A stretch of 64,000 bases of DNA from JAJRQY01 sp965224435 (GTDB lineage Bacteria; Actinomycetota; Acidimicrobiia; Acidimicrobiales; SZUA-35), in assembly GCA_965224435.1 (NCBI GenBank), contig OZ245048.1, positions 434,001 to 498,000 on the forward strand. The letters run 5' to 3'. The position numbers were made by a program, and so were the translations under genes. A model generated the notes under the pieces. The model ran no database searches. It worked only from the letters and a program-made list of their open reading frames with translations, and had not been told where the DNA came from. How positions within the stretch are numbered: the first letter of the stretch is position 1; the number at the start of each line of letters is the position of its first letter. This document shows, one piece after another, positions 49,692 to 58,801 of this stretch.

Positions 49692-49783
49692 CCGGGTGGC
49701 CGTTGTGAACGCGGAAACTCGGACTTGCCTGGCCAGAACGTAGAGCTCCGGCTGACTGAGTCCGAGTTTTCGACGGGGATTGT

Positions 49784-51049
49784 CTAGAGGCGAGAACGGA
49801 TCTCGGCTCGCAATGACACCATGTCCTGATCGGCCCAGAGCATCTGGACCTTCTGGTCAGCGATAGTGTTGCCCGCTGGGCGATCCTTCAGGACGAACTC
49901 GGTGAAGGTCTCGGCTAGATCCTCGACAGCGTTGCTCATGGCGTAGTCGGTGACGAAGGAGTCGGCATTGTCCGCGTAGTACGCATCCAGACCATCCCAG
50001 TCGTCGGCTTCATGGAGGCTGCGCAGCTCATCCTGGAGAGACTGTGGCCAGAAAGCGGCCACGAACTCGGCCAGTGTTGACTGGCTCAGGGCGCACCCCT
50101 CTCCTGGGTTGATTGTTGGGCATGAGCCGTCGTCGGAGCTGGGTGGAACCTCGCTGGCTTTGAGGGTGAGCAGGTGCCCAAACTCATGAATCAGCACATA
50201 GTCCAGATCGTCGCCAACCATGGAATTGTCAACCCCCATGATCCATTTAGTTGGATCGGCCTCGTCGGCATAAACATGGGCCCCTCCGTAATCGGCGCTC
50301 ATGAGTTCGAAGGTGTTGAGCATGGTGCGCTCGCTGGCCGGGATGATCTGGGTGAAACGATCCCAGATGGTATTGGCCTGCTCAAGCTGCTCAGCACTGG
50401 CGTCTGAACTCACCAGCTTGCCGTCCACTACCTTGAAGCTGGCCAGGAGTGTGTCGTCCTCGTTGTAGGAGTCAGAGTCTTGGGAATCACTGTCGTCCCA
50501 ATCATCCCCTTCTTCGAAGCTCTCATTCCATTCACTGTCCCCAAGGATGGTGAAGAATTCCTCATCGGAAAGGGCGTCGATTTCCTCGTCGGTCATCCCA
50601 GCAAACGGATCAACCTCATCGGTGCCATAGCTGTCACCTGAGCCTTCTTCGTAATCGTCGTACTCCGACGTTTCGGAATTGTCTTGCTCAAGCTCGGAAC
50701 CGATCCAGTTCTCTGGGGACGGTGTGAACACCAGGTCGAGGCCGAGGGTTTCGAGCTCGTCGGCCAAGTCGCCCAGCCTCATGTCGGCAAGATCTGAGCC
50801 TCGATCGGTCTGCAAAGCGTGGGTGAGGGGTTGGCCCTGGCCGTGCACGGCGTTGACAATGCTCGGTGTCACAGCGCCGACGGCGCTGATGGAGGTGACC
50901 GCCGCCAGGATGAGTAGGGCGCTGCGTTTGCGGGCTGACCGCTTTGCTCCCTGATTCGGGGTATGGCTTGGCAGACTCGGCTGCCCAAGTGGCGGTGGAC
51001 CGAACGACGTGGGGTCGCTTGATGGTTGGGTTGGAATTGGCTCAGTCAT
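49784..51049 (-). CDS. Membrane-anchored HEXXH protein with acidic linker, possible zinc peptidase
   Basis: 421 residues from ATG 51049 (ATG 51097 is an alternative). A Pro-rich cytoplasmic N-terminus, one helix (KRSALLILAAVTSISAVGAVTPSIVNAV), then an acidic Ser/Asp/Glu linker with TDEEIDALSDEEFF. The C-terminal domain has I-H-E-F-G-H-LLTL (HEXXH), followed by SQSTLAEFVAAFWP and DLAETFTEFVLKDRP, where the last Glu could be the third ligand. No known family. It lies divergent from an OmpR-type regulator with direct repeats between them. Confidence 0.78.
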   Translation of the reverse strand: MTEPIPTQPSSDPTSFGPPPLGQPSLPSHTPNQGAKRSARKRSALLILAAVTSISAVGAVTPSIVNAVHGQGQPLTHALQTDRGSDLADMRLGDLADELETLGLDLVFTPSPENWIGSELEQDNSETSEYDDYEEGSGDSYGTDEVDPFAGMTDEEIDALSDEEFFTILGDSEWNESFEEGDDWDDSDSQDSDSYNEDDTLLASFKVVDGKLVSSDASAEQLEQANTIWDRFTQIIPASERTMLNTFELMSADYGGAHVYADEADPTKWIMGVDNSMVGDDLDYVLIHEFGHLLTLKASEVPPSSDDGSCPTINPGEGCALSQSTLAEFVAAFWPQSLQDELRSLHEADDWDGLDAYYADNADSFVTDYAMSNAVEDLAETFTEFVLKDRPAGNTIADQKVQMLWADQDMVSLRAEIRSRL

Positions 51050-51108
51050 TGTTCTGGTCTCTTTCTTGGTGTTGGTCATTCTTGGTGGCGTCATCATGAA
51101 GAATCCAT

Positions 51109-51136
51109 CTTGAGAGACCGTTGAGCGATCTTGAGA
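51109..51136. promoter_or_regulatory. Three TTGAG direct repeats, probable response-regulator site
   Basis: TTGAG occurs at 51110, 51121 and 51131, spaced 11 and 10 bp, one helical turn each; two units extend to CTTGAGA. OmpR-family regulators bind such in-phase direct repeats. It lies in the 141-bp gap between the HEXXH gene and the response regulator. Confidence 0.5.
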
Positions 51137-51190
51137 ATTCGCTGTGAGAGCATGGGTGCCCTATCACCCGGGCACTGCCATCATGTGGGG

Positions 51191-51913
51191 GTGCGAATCC
51201 TGATTGTCGAAGACGAAGCCCTCATTGCCCGGGCGCTGAAGGAGGCCCTGGAGGCCGAGGGTTATGTCGTAGAACACGCCGACCGTGGTGACGTCGGACT
51301 GTGGCAGGCGACGGAGAACTCCTATGACGCCATCATTCTGGACATCATGCTGCCCGGCCTGAACGGCTACAAGATATGTCGACAGCTTCGTGAGGCTGGG
51401 AACCAGACTCCGATCATGATGCTCACGGCCAAGGACGGAGAGTTTGATCAGGCTGAGGGTCTTGACCTCGGAGCCGATGACTATATGACGAAGCCGTTCT
51501 CGCTGACCGTGCTGCAAGCGAGGCTGCGGGCCATGATGCGTCGAGGTCCAAGCGACAGACCGGCAATAATGTCGGCCGGTGATCTGGTTCTGGATCCCGG
51601 CGCCCGCACGTGTCGTCGAGGGGACAAGGCCATCGACCTCACTCCTCGCGAATTTTCCCTCTTGCGCTACCTCCTCCACCGGGTAGACGAACCGGTCTCC
51701 AAGCGCGACTTGCTTGAGCACGTTTGGGCCGACGAAGAGGCTGACGTCAACGTTGTGCAGGTGTATGTTGGGTACCTCCGGCGCAAGATCGATGAACCTT
51801 TCGAGTGCCAGTCAATTGAGACTGTTCGAGGTCACGGCTACCGACTCGTCAGGTCCGGTGGAGCTTCGGGTTCGGGTCCGCCCGCATCAGACGGAGGCGA
51901 GGGCGATGGATAG
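51191..51913 (+). CDS. OmpR-family two-component response regulator
   Basis: 240 residues from GTG 51191. Receiver: RILIVEDEALIARALKEALE, phosphoacceptor D in DAIILDIMLPGLNGY, then MMLTAKD and DYMTKPF. The C-terminal winged helix is LVLDPGARTCRRGDKAIDLTPREFSLLRYLL...VQVYVGYLRRKID...ETVRGHGYRL. The stop overlaps the kinase start by 8 bp (ATGGATAG), so they are co-translated. Confidence 0.95.
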   Translation: MRILIVEDEALIARALKEALEAEGYVVEHADRGDVGLWQATENSYDAIILDIMLPGLNGYKICRQLREAGNQTPIMMLTAKDGEFDQAEGLDLGADDYMTKPFSLTVLQARLRAMMRRGPSDRPAIMSAGDLVLDPGARTCRRGDKAIDLTPREFSLLRYLLHRVDEPVSKRDLLEHVWADEEADVNVVQVYVGYLRRKIDEPFECQSIETVRGHGYRLVRSGGASGSGPPASDGGEGDG

Positions 51914-53252
51914 GTCAGCTTCGTTACGCGGACGTCTTGGAACGGCCGCCGCTATTGGTGCCTCGGCGCTTGCCGCGATTGCTGCTCTGTCGGTGGCAGT
52001 ACTGACCTGGCTCAATGCCGGGAACAAGCTTCTCGATGACACCACCTTGGCGGCATTCGTGGCCGCAGACGCCACCGACCCGATTGCCAGCTCGGTACCC
52101 AAGAGCGGGAGCAACGGATTCATTGTGACGTTCAGCGAGTCCGGGGAACTCGTTGATCAGACATCAGTGCTAACCGAGGATCTGATCGCAGTTCTGCGGG
52201 AGGACATCTGGTCAGCGACGACGAGCGTCGAGGACGTGGTATCGGTCACCTATGTGCAGGCCGACGATCTTGACGAACTCAGCGTGGCCGGCGTTTTGTG
52301 TGCCAACACCGCCGCCTGTGAAACCGTCATTGTTGGTGCCTACCGAGAGTCATTACTCTCCTACCTGTGGTCCCATGCCGCTCTCATTCTTGGGCCTGTC
52401 TTTCTCGTTGGAGCGTTGGCTGGCCTGGGAGCGCGCTGGCTGGTTGGTCGATCCTTGCGGCCAGTTGAGCGGATGAGACAGGAGTTGGCCGAGATTACCG
52501 AAACCAACCTGTCCGGCCGCGTCGAGGTTCCCAATACCGGAGACGAACTGGGGGAGTTGGCTGAAACCTTCAACCAGACGATCTCTCGACTGGACGGAGC
52601 CGTCGCAGCGAACGAACGTTTTGTTGCTGACGCTGCCCATGAGCTGCGCTCACCGATTGCCGGGGTCCGAGCAGCGGTCGAGTTGGAAGGAGCCAAGAAC
52701 CCTGGTGGCATTCTGGACGACGCGCTAGGTGAGCTGGACCGAGCCGGAAGGTTGATTGATGACTTGCTGGTTCTGGCTCGCAGGCAGGGGTCAGTCCCGG
52801 CCAGCTTCGGGGATGTTGATCTCGATGATCTGGCACGTGCCGAGGTTCGAAACGCAGCGGCCCGATTCCCTCAGATTGAACTGATTCCGAACATCGAACC
52901 ACTGCGAGTCACCGGACAGGCGGACTCGCTACATCGCGTTGTATCCAACCTGGTAGAGAACGCCTGCCTCTACGGAAACAGTCGGGTGCAGGTGGTGGTC
53001 ACTGCATCTGATGGTGCGCCTCGGCTGGAAGTACATGATGACGGGCCGGGCATTCCGCCCGATGAGATCCATCGGATTTTCGAACGGTTTGCGCGTCTGG
53101 ATGAATCCCGGGCCCGAGCCACCGGAGGATCCGGGCTGGGCCTTGCCATCGCCAGTGAGATTGCCACGGACCACGGGGCGACGCTGGCGGTTCTGCAATC
53201 TGGACTCGGCGGAGCCTGCTTCCGGTTGACCTTTCCGACCAGTCAGACATAG
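51906..53252 (+). CDS. Two-component sensor histidine kinase
   Basis: 448 residues from ATG 51906. One helix near residues 11-37, an external sensor domain of about 115 residues, a second helix (LWSHAALILGPVFLVGALAGLG), HAMP (RSLRPVERMRQELAEIT), the H-box FVADAAHELRSPIAGV, N-box RVVSNLVENACLYG, and G-boxes VHDDGPGIPPDE and GGSGLGLAIA. The signal is unknown; two Cys in the sensor (GVLCANTAACETV) could form a disulfide. Confidence 0.95.
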   Translation: MDRSASLRGRLGTAAAIGASALAAIAALSVAVLTWLNAGNKLLDDTTLAAFVAADATDPIASSVPKSGSNGFIVTFSESGELVDQTSVLTEDLIAVLREDIWSATTSVEDVVSVTYVQADDLDELSVAGVLCANTAACETVIVGAYRESLLSYLWSHAALILGPVFLVGALAGLGARWLVGRSLRPVERMRQELAEITETNLSGRVEVPNTGDELGELAETFNQTISRLDGAVAANERFVADAAHELRSPIAGVRAAVELEGAKNPGGILDDALGELDRAGRLIDDLLVLARRQGSVPASFGDVDLDDLARAEVRNAAARFPQIELIPNIEPLRVTGQADSLHRVVSNLVENACLYGNSRVQVVVTASDGAPRLEVHDDGPGIPPDEIHRIFERFARLDESRARATGGSGLGLAIASEIATDHGATLAVLQSGLGGACFRLTFPTSQT

Positions 53253-53318
53253 CCGTTTGACGTCCTGTTCGTGCACTGACGGAGTGGTTGATGCCAACAC
53301 TGGATGTAGATTCCGAAC

Positions 53319-53909
53319 ATGACTCTCGTCTCCATTCGAAAGATCCAAACCGATGTGACTCGCGTTCTTTCTGCTGGGGGGAAGAAACTTGAGCAGCCTC
53401 ATCGAGCTGGCTCGATTGCTGCGGTGGTGGCAAATCCGTTTGTCGGTGACTTCCCGAGCGAGCAGGCCCTCGCCGAATGGATTAAAGGGCTCGCGCCGCT
53501 AGCTTCTGAGATGGCTGAGGAACTGCGAGACGTACTAGCTATCCAAGGGCATCAGGTCGAGACCTACGGCAAGGGGTCCATTGTCGGGGTTAGCGGCGAG
53601 CTTGAGATCGCCGCAGCATGGCACCTTGCGGGTGGAGCGGGCCTGCGGAGCGCTCTTGGGTCACCAAAAGCCATGGTCCCATCATCCAAGAAAATTGGAG
53701 TACTCGGAAGCCAGTTGGATGTTCCGCTGGTGCATGTACATGCCAGCTACTTGCGGAGTCACTACGACGTGCACCCGGTTGTGGTGGCCGACGGCCCTCG
53801 GCCCGATGAGGTGGTCTATGTCCTCGTCATGTCGACAGGCCAGCGGCCCAACCACCGGCTCGGTGGCTTCTCAATAGATGAGGTCGTCGGGGAAGACGGG
53901 TTGCGCTGA
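53319..53909 (+). CDS. Amino acid synthesis family protein (DUF1185)
   Basis: 196 residues: IRKIQTDVTRVLSAGGKKLEQPHRAGSIAAVVANPFVGDFP, then YGKGSIVGVSGELEIAAAWH, GSPKAMVPSSKKIGVLGSQLDVPLVHVHASYLRSHYD and the PDEVVYVLVMSTGQRPNHRLGG end. The family, PF06684-like, is common in actinobacteria and proteobacteria; despite the name no reaction is established. Confidence 0.85.
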   Translation: MTLVSIRKIQTDVTRVLSAGGKKLEQPHRAGSIAAVVANPFVGDFPSEQALAEWIKGLAPLASEMAEELRDVLAIQGHQVETYGKGSIVGVSGELEIAAAWHLAGGAGLRSALGSPKAMVPSSKKIGVLGSQLDVPLVHVHASYLRSHYDVHPVVVADGPRPDEVVYVLVMSTGQRPNHRLGGFSIDEVVGEDGLR

Positions 53910-54035
53910 TAGTTGGGCGAACGCTTAGGCCACCCCACGGAGCATAGTTTCTGGTGCGGCCAGCGCCGGATGGTTGGACGGCAGCCGGACGAGCGTCGCT
54001 GGACCTGCCCAGGAGAGGCCTCTAGGATCCGGCCC

Positions 54036-54905
54036 ATGGGTCTAGAGGTCAAACAGTCGGGACAGGCTTGTGGAGCGACCGTTCGTGGTGTCGATCTTTC
54101 GACGCCTCTTGCTCCTGATCAGATCAAGCAGCTACGAAGGCTGTGGATGGAGCACCACGTTCTTTCGTTCCCAGATCAAGGCCTCGATGATGATGACCTC
54201 GAACGGCTCACCCAATACTTCGGACCCTTTGGTCATGACCCATACATCAAGCCAATTCCTGGTCGCACCCACGTCATTGCCATTCGTCGAGAGGCCGATG
54301 AGCAAGCTCCGCTGTTCGCCGAGAACTGGCATACCGACTGGAGCTTCCAAGAACACCCACCAGCAGGTACCTGCCTCTATGGCATGACGATCCCCCCGCA
54401 TGGAGGCGACACCCACTTCGCCAATCAACATGCCGCGCTTGACGCCATGCCCGAAGCACTCCGCTCACGGCTGGAAGGAAAGCAGGCTATTCACTCGGCC
54501 CGAGGGGGCTATGCCCCGAGTGGTGCCTACGGAAAAGCAGATCAGAAGACCGACAGAAGCATGGACATCGTTTCCTCCGATGAGGCTCTGGCCACCCAAT
54601 CGCATTCGGTCATTCGCAAGCATGACGAAACCGGTCGACTGGGCTTGTTCGGTTGCCTTGGCTACGTGATCGGCATTGAGGGTTTGGAAGGGGACGAGTC
54701 GAACGAACTGCTGGCTGAGTGGTATCACTGGCAGACTCGAGAAGAGTTCGTCTACTCCCATGCCTGGGAATCAGACATGTTGGTCATGTGGGACAACCGA
54801 TCGCTTCTGCATCGAGCCACCGGAGGATACGACGGGTACGAAAGGCTCTTACATCGGACAACGATCGGCGCCGTTCCCCAGGTTGCTCAGGGTCTCCAAA
54901 ATTGA
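54036..54905 (+). CDS. TauD/TfdA-family 2-oxoglutarate/Fe(II) dioxygenase
   Basis: 289 residues from ATG 54036, with AGGA 8 nt upstream. Start LEVKQSGQACGATVRGVDLSTPL is typical. Fe ligands: H and D in NWHTDWSFQEHPP, distal His in SLLHRATGGYDGYERLLHRTTI; the Arg for 2-oxoglutarate follows. Family members oxidise taurine, 2,4-D and other small acids; the substrate is open. The upstream gene ends about 127 bp before. Confidence 0.9.
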   Translation: MGLEVKQSGQACGATVRGVDLSTPLAPDQIKQLRRLWMEHHVLSFPDQGLDDDDLERLTQYFGPFGHDPYIKPIPGRTHVIAIRREADEQAPLFAENWHTDWSFQEHPPAGTCLYGMTIPPHGGDTHFANQHAALDAMPEALRSRLEGKQAIHSARGGYAPSGAYGKADQKTDRSMDIVSSDEALATQSHSVIRKHDETGRLGLFGCLGYVIGIEGLEGDESNELLAEWYHWQTREEFVYSHAWESDMLVMWDNRSLLHRATGGYDGYERLLHRTTIGAVPQVAQGLQN

Positions 54906-54997
54906 CGAGTCAACGTAGCTAGGTCACGACCCTTCTTCTAGGCAACTATTCCAGGAGTGGGTGTAGGAATTCCGGGTCGGGGAGCGATGAGTAGGCA

Positions 54998-55528
54998 ATG
55001 AACGGAGAAATCGAGGCTGAGAGCATGAGTGCAAGTGAGCTTCTCGCTTTGTATGACGATGCTCTTGACGATGTCTACGGCTACTTGCTTCGTCGTTGCG
55101 GATCAGCCAGCACGGCAGAAGACTTGACCTCGGAAACCTTTATTGCCGCAGTTGACATGATGCAGCAGGGTCGAACATCGCCACTAACGGTTGCTTGGCT
55201 GATCGGGGTGGCTCGCAACAAGCTGGTTGATCACTGGCGCCGAGCCGAACGAAACCAGCGGCTGCTCGCTGCGATTGACGGGAATGCGATTGATCCGGCC
55301 GATGAGTGGGAGGTGGTCCTGGATCAGATGCTGGCCAACCAGGTCCTGGCGGTGCTGGCCCCCCAGCATCGGGCAGCGCTTACCCTGCGTCACCTCGATG
55401 GCTTGCCGGTGGCTGTAGTTGCCCAACATCTTGGCCGTACCTATGGAGCCACTGAGGTACTGCTGGTTCGTGCAAGGCAGGCGTTTCGCCAGGCATATGA
55501 GTCTCAAACAGAACGGGAGGACCTGTGA
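54998..55528 (+). CDS. ECF sigma factor
   Basis: 176 residues. Region 2: YDDALDDVYGYLLRRCGSASTAEDLTSETFIAAVDM and AWLIGVARNKLVDHWRRAERN; region 4: QVLAVLAPQHRAALTLRHLDGLPVAVVAQHLGRTYGATEVLLVRARQAFR. The TGA overlaps the next start by one base (ATG 55528). No membrane anti-sigma gene follows; the downstream partner is a VOC protein. Confidence 0.9.
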   Translation: MNGEIEAESMSASELLALYDDALDDVYGYLLRRCGSASTAEDLTSETFIAAVDMMQQGRTSPLTVAWLIGVARNKLVDHWRRAERNQRLLAAIDGNAIDPADEWEVVLDQMLANQVLAVLAPQHRAALTLRHLDGLPVAVVAQHLGRTYGATEVLLVRARQAFRQAYESQTEREDL

Positions 55529-56583
55529 TGAGCAACCCATTTGATGGTTTGAAGCAAGCGGATGAGTCGGTTGCTCCTCGCCCCGAATTCAGCATCGATC
55601 TCCGGCAGCGCCTTGCGGTACTGCTCGGAACCCCGACCATCATCACGACGACCCTCAGGAGCAACCCAATGAGCACAGATCCAGGATCCACCGGAACGGG
55701 GCGAGTCAAATCCCAGACGGGGAATGAGGTGACGCCATACTTGACGGTTGATGACGGCGCTGGCGCCCTCAAGTTCTATAGCGCAGCTTTTGGAGCAGTT
55801 GAAATCATGCGAGTAGTGATGAACGAGGACACAGGCCAGCTTGGGCATGCCGAATTCCACATCGGCGGTGCCACCTTCTATCTGTCTGATGAATTCCCGG
55901 AGATGGGTGTCAAGTCTCCGCGGACACTGGGCGGCACCTCGGTGGCCATGCATCTTGAGGTCAGCGACGTTGATTCCGCATTTGCAACCGCTGTTGCTGC
56001 TGGGGCCGAGTCGCTCACTGAACCAGCCGATCAAGCGCACGGAGCGCGGCACGGCACCATCGTTGACCCGTTCGGGCACCGTTGGATGCTGTCCCAACAG
56101 ATTGAAGAAGTATCAACGACTGACTACAGCAAACGAATGAGCGAAGACGGCATCGTGGTGACCACCGGACCCGAACCAGTCGGAAGCCCCGGCATCTGGG
56201 CTGCTCTTAATTTCTCCGACGCCCGCAAGGGAATCCAGTTCATGGTCGAGGTTCTGGGTTTTGAGGAAGCTCTCGTCGTTCCTGGTGATGATGATCCCGA
56301 GGTGATCGAACACAGCCAGCTGCGCTGGCCTGAAGGCGGAGTGGTTCAGGCAGCGACGGCCGGGCGGCACGGGAACGTCTTTTCTGGTCGCCCAACCGGG
56401 GCAGAAAGTCTCTACGTGATCACCAATGACCCGGCGGCCGTGCACCAGCGGTGTGAGCATGCCGGAGCCGACATCGTCTCCCCTCTGGAACCGCCGCCCT
56501 ACGACCCAACTGGGCTCGTATTCACCGTGCGAGATCCCGAGGGGAACCTGTGGTCATTCGGTACATACGCCGGAGTCAGCTGA
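55528..56583 (+). CDS. Two-domain VOC protein with an ECF-linked N-terminal leader
   Basis: 351 residues from ATG 55528 (GGAGG 7 nt upstream; GTG 55525 also possible). Residues 1-45 (NPFDGLKQADESVAPRPEFSIDLRQRL) are a short helical lead often found in ECF-associated proteins. Two VOC modules follow: VTPYLTVDDGAGALKFYSAAFGAVEIMRV...DPFGHRWMLSQQ and APSDARKGIQFMVEVLGFEEALVVP...TVRDPEGNLWSFGTY-like. The partner sigma factor is probably controlled by, or controls, this gene. Ligand unknown. Confidence 0.83.
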   Translation: MSNPFDGLKQADESVAPRPEFSIDLRQRLAVLLGTPTIITTTLRSNPMSTDPGSTGTGRVKSQTGNEVTPYLTVDDGAGALKFYSAAFGAVEIMRVVMNEDTGQLGHAEFHIGGATFYLSDEFPEMGVKSPRTLGGTSVAMHLEVSDVDSAFATAVAAGAESLTEPADQAHGARHGTIVDPFGHRWMLSQQIEEVSTTDYSKRMSEDGIVVTTGPEPVGSPGIWAALNFSDARKGIQFMVEVLGFEEALVVPGDDDPEVIEHSQLRWPEGGVVQAATAGRHGNVFSGRPTGAESLYVITNDPAAVHQRCEHAGADIVSPLEPPPYDPTGLVFTVRDPEGNLWSFGTYAGVS

Positions 56584-56703
56584 CCGTGAGCCCTGGTCTT
56601 TCGGCTAGTTCCAATCTGATCCATTGGCTAGTGTTTTTCGACTGGATTCGGACCATCCTGTTGAGGCCTGAGCAGTCGCTCAGCAGACAGAATGAGAAGC
56701 CGC

Positions 56704-58185
56704 ATGTTCACCCAGAAAAATACACCAGCCCGGACGAGCCGTGGTCTCGCCCTACTCCTCGCACTAGGACTGGTCGCGGCTAGCTGCGCTGGATCTTCCG
56801 GATCGGATGCTGATTCGGCTTCGGGCGATGGTGCCGAAGTCACCTCGACTGCGTCAGAGTCGGAGACAGACTCTGGATCAGAGGAGGAGCAGCCCCAAGA
56901 CACAGAAACACCCGATGACGAAGCGGGCGAACAAGCTGACGAGACAGAGGCCGACGGCTACCTCGCAGCCGAAGATGTGCCTGCCTATATCGCCACATAT
57001 GAGTCGGCCAAGACCAGGTCGTATTTATCCATTGATGGAACAGAGGAACCATTCCTGACTGCTTCGGTCGACGAGGCCCTGCAGTTCACCACTGCCTCCA
57101 GCACCCTTATAGCGTTCATTGGCAGCGATGGGATAGAAGGCTCAATCTTGGAATATCAAGGATCCCAGTGGCAACAAGATGCTGAGCCGGAGTACACAGC
57201 GGTTCCCGATGAACTGGACGAAGAATCCGGTGAGGGAGACATCTTAGAAATGAGCTTCCCGATGTCCAATGTCGAGGACGAAACCGATGTCATCGAGGTG
57301 GCAATGCTGCTGGACATCAACCTGATTGGTGGCGGTAGCTCCGTTGTCGAAACCAAGGATCATTACGCACTGATCTCGGGGACTCTTGGTACCTCGACCT
57401 ATGTGCAGCTGCGTGGCATCATGGCAAATGAGCCCAACGTGAACACCCTGGTGTTGACCAAAGTTGATGGTTCGGAGAACGATGAGATCAACGTGCACAC
57501 CGCTCGCCTCATTCGAGACGCCGGCTGGACAACCTGGGTCGCTGCCAATGGCGACATCTCGTCGGGTGGAGTGGACATGTTCACCGCTGGTGTCGAACGC
57601 TTCTTGGAGCCCGGCGCCTTTGTCGGCGTGCATTCCTGGGCCGGTGATGATGGAACAGTTGGCAGCGACTTCCCGGAAGATCACTCAGCCCACCGGTCAC
57701 AGCTGGAGTACTTCAGCGCGATGTTGGGCGACGAAGCAGGACCAGAGTTCTACTTCTACACCCTGGAAGCGGCAGAAGCTTCGAGCATCCACCGCATGTC
57801 GGTGGAGGAAATCGATGCCTACGGGTTGACGACGGGTGAACCGCCAGCTCCACTTCCAGCTGACATCGTGGGCGATTTGGCAGCTGGCTACTTGGAGATC
57901 TTTGAGGGCGCCTTCCTGAAGGTTCTTGTTGAGTCCTGTGACTTTGATGGTTCGACCGGAGCGGCGGACCTGATCAGTCTCGACCTGGGCGAGCTCGCAA
58001 TCGAAGCTGAAAACGGCGCTGGTGACGCCTCCTTCGCGGACCTTGGTGCGGACTTCCCCGCCTTCCCAATGAGCAATGTGGTAGTTGTCGATGGGCAACT
58101 TGAGGCTGACATTGCTTTGGATCTGGGTGAAATGGTTGATGCGGACACCAGTTCAGCCCACCTTGAGATTCCCTGCGCTAGCTGA
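56704..58185 (+). CDS. Lipoprotein with ClpP/crotonase-like domain (COG3904-like)
   Basis: 493 residues from ATG 56704 (GAGAAG upstream). Lipoprotein signal RGLALLLALGLVAASC, then an acidic Ser/Glu/Asp linker of about 70 residues. A later region (NTLVLTKVDGSENDEINVHTARLIRDAGWTTWVAANGDISSGGVDMFTAGVERFLEPGAFVGVHSWAG) has the ClpP/SDH-like nucleophile loop and His. This matches predicted periplasmic proteins of COG3904. Catalysis is unproven. Confidence 0.7.
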   Translation: MFTQKNTPARTSRGLALLLALGLVAASCAGSSGSDADSASGDGAEVTSTASESETDSGSEEEQPQDTETPDDEAGEQADETEADGYLAAEDVPAYIATYESAKTRSYLSIDGTEEPFLTASVDEALQFTTASSTLIAFIGSDGIEGSILEYQGSQWQQDAEPEYTAVPDELDEESGEGDILEMSFPMSNVEDETDVIEVAMLLDINLIGGGSSVVETKDHYALISGTLGTSTYVQLRGIMANEPNVNTLVLTKVDGSENDEINVHTARLIRDAGWTTWVAANGDISSGGVDMFTAGVERFLEPGAFVGVHSWAGDDGTVGSDFPEDHSAHRSQLEYFSAMLGDEAGPEFYFYTLEAAEASSIHRMSVEEIDAYGLTTGEPPAPLPADIVGDLAAGYLEIFEGAFLKVLVESCDFDGSTGAADLISLDLGELAIEAENGAGDASFADLGADFPAFPMSNVVVVDGQLEADIALDLGEMVDADTSSAHLEIPCAS

Positions 58186-58257
58186 GGGTGCGGTTGCGGT
58201 GACCGAAGGTTTGGCATGTCCAAGTGTCGTACCTTCGGTCAACATGCCGAGTCGGCC

Positions 58258-58611
58258 TCAGGCCGTGGCAAGCCTTCGGTAGCCATTGAGTCCACCGTCG
58301 ATGAATCTTACATTCAAGTAGCCCATGTCTTTGAGCGATGCTGCTGAGAGTGCACCCCGGTTGACGGCATTGCAGTAGCACAGGACGGTTGCGGTCAGAT
58401 CAGGGATCTCGCCTTCGACATTCATTTCAAGTTTGCCGCGACTGATATTGAGTGAGCCATCGATGTGGCCAGCGTCGTGCTCTTCCTTGTCACGTATATC
58501 TAGAGCGATGGCTCCCTCCGCGAGCAGGGCATCTACTTCGTCGGGACGAACCGAATCAACGTGTGCGACTGCGGTGTCGGCGAGAGTCTGAAACTTCGAG
58601 GTGTATGCCAT
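58258..58611 (-). CDS. Rhodanese-like domain protein
   Basis: 117 residues from ATG 58611. Strands VDALLAEGAIALDIRDKEEHDAGHIDGSLNISRGKLEM, then the active loop VLCYCNAVNRGALSAASLKDMGYLNVRFIDGGLNGY. The catalytic Cys is the second Cys of CYC. The loop differs from CRxGxRS and lacks its first Arg, as in some sulfurtransferase relatives. Thiosulfate or other sulfur donor is unknown. Confidence 0.88.
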   Translation of the reverse strand: MAYTSKFQTLADTAVAHVDSVRPDEVDALLAEGAIALDIRDKEEHDAGHIDGSLNISRGKLEMNVEGEIPDLTATVLCYCNAVNRGALSAASLKDMGYLNVRFIDGGLNGYRRLATA

Positions 58612-58801
58612 TGTGTTCTCATCTTGGTTGATCGACGGGACTGGCAAGTATATGACCGAATATACGGACATTAGCACCCACCCAATGCACCACCACGGAA
58701 GGCCGGGCTGCGGTGTTGGAATTTGGCTCAGGACGAGAGTTCACTACCTTGAACGCGATCGAGCGCTGCGGTAGCGGATCAGGGAGCTTGGGGCTTGGGC
58801 C

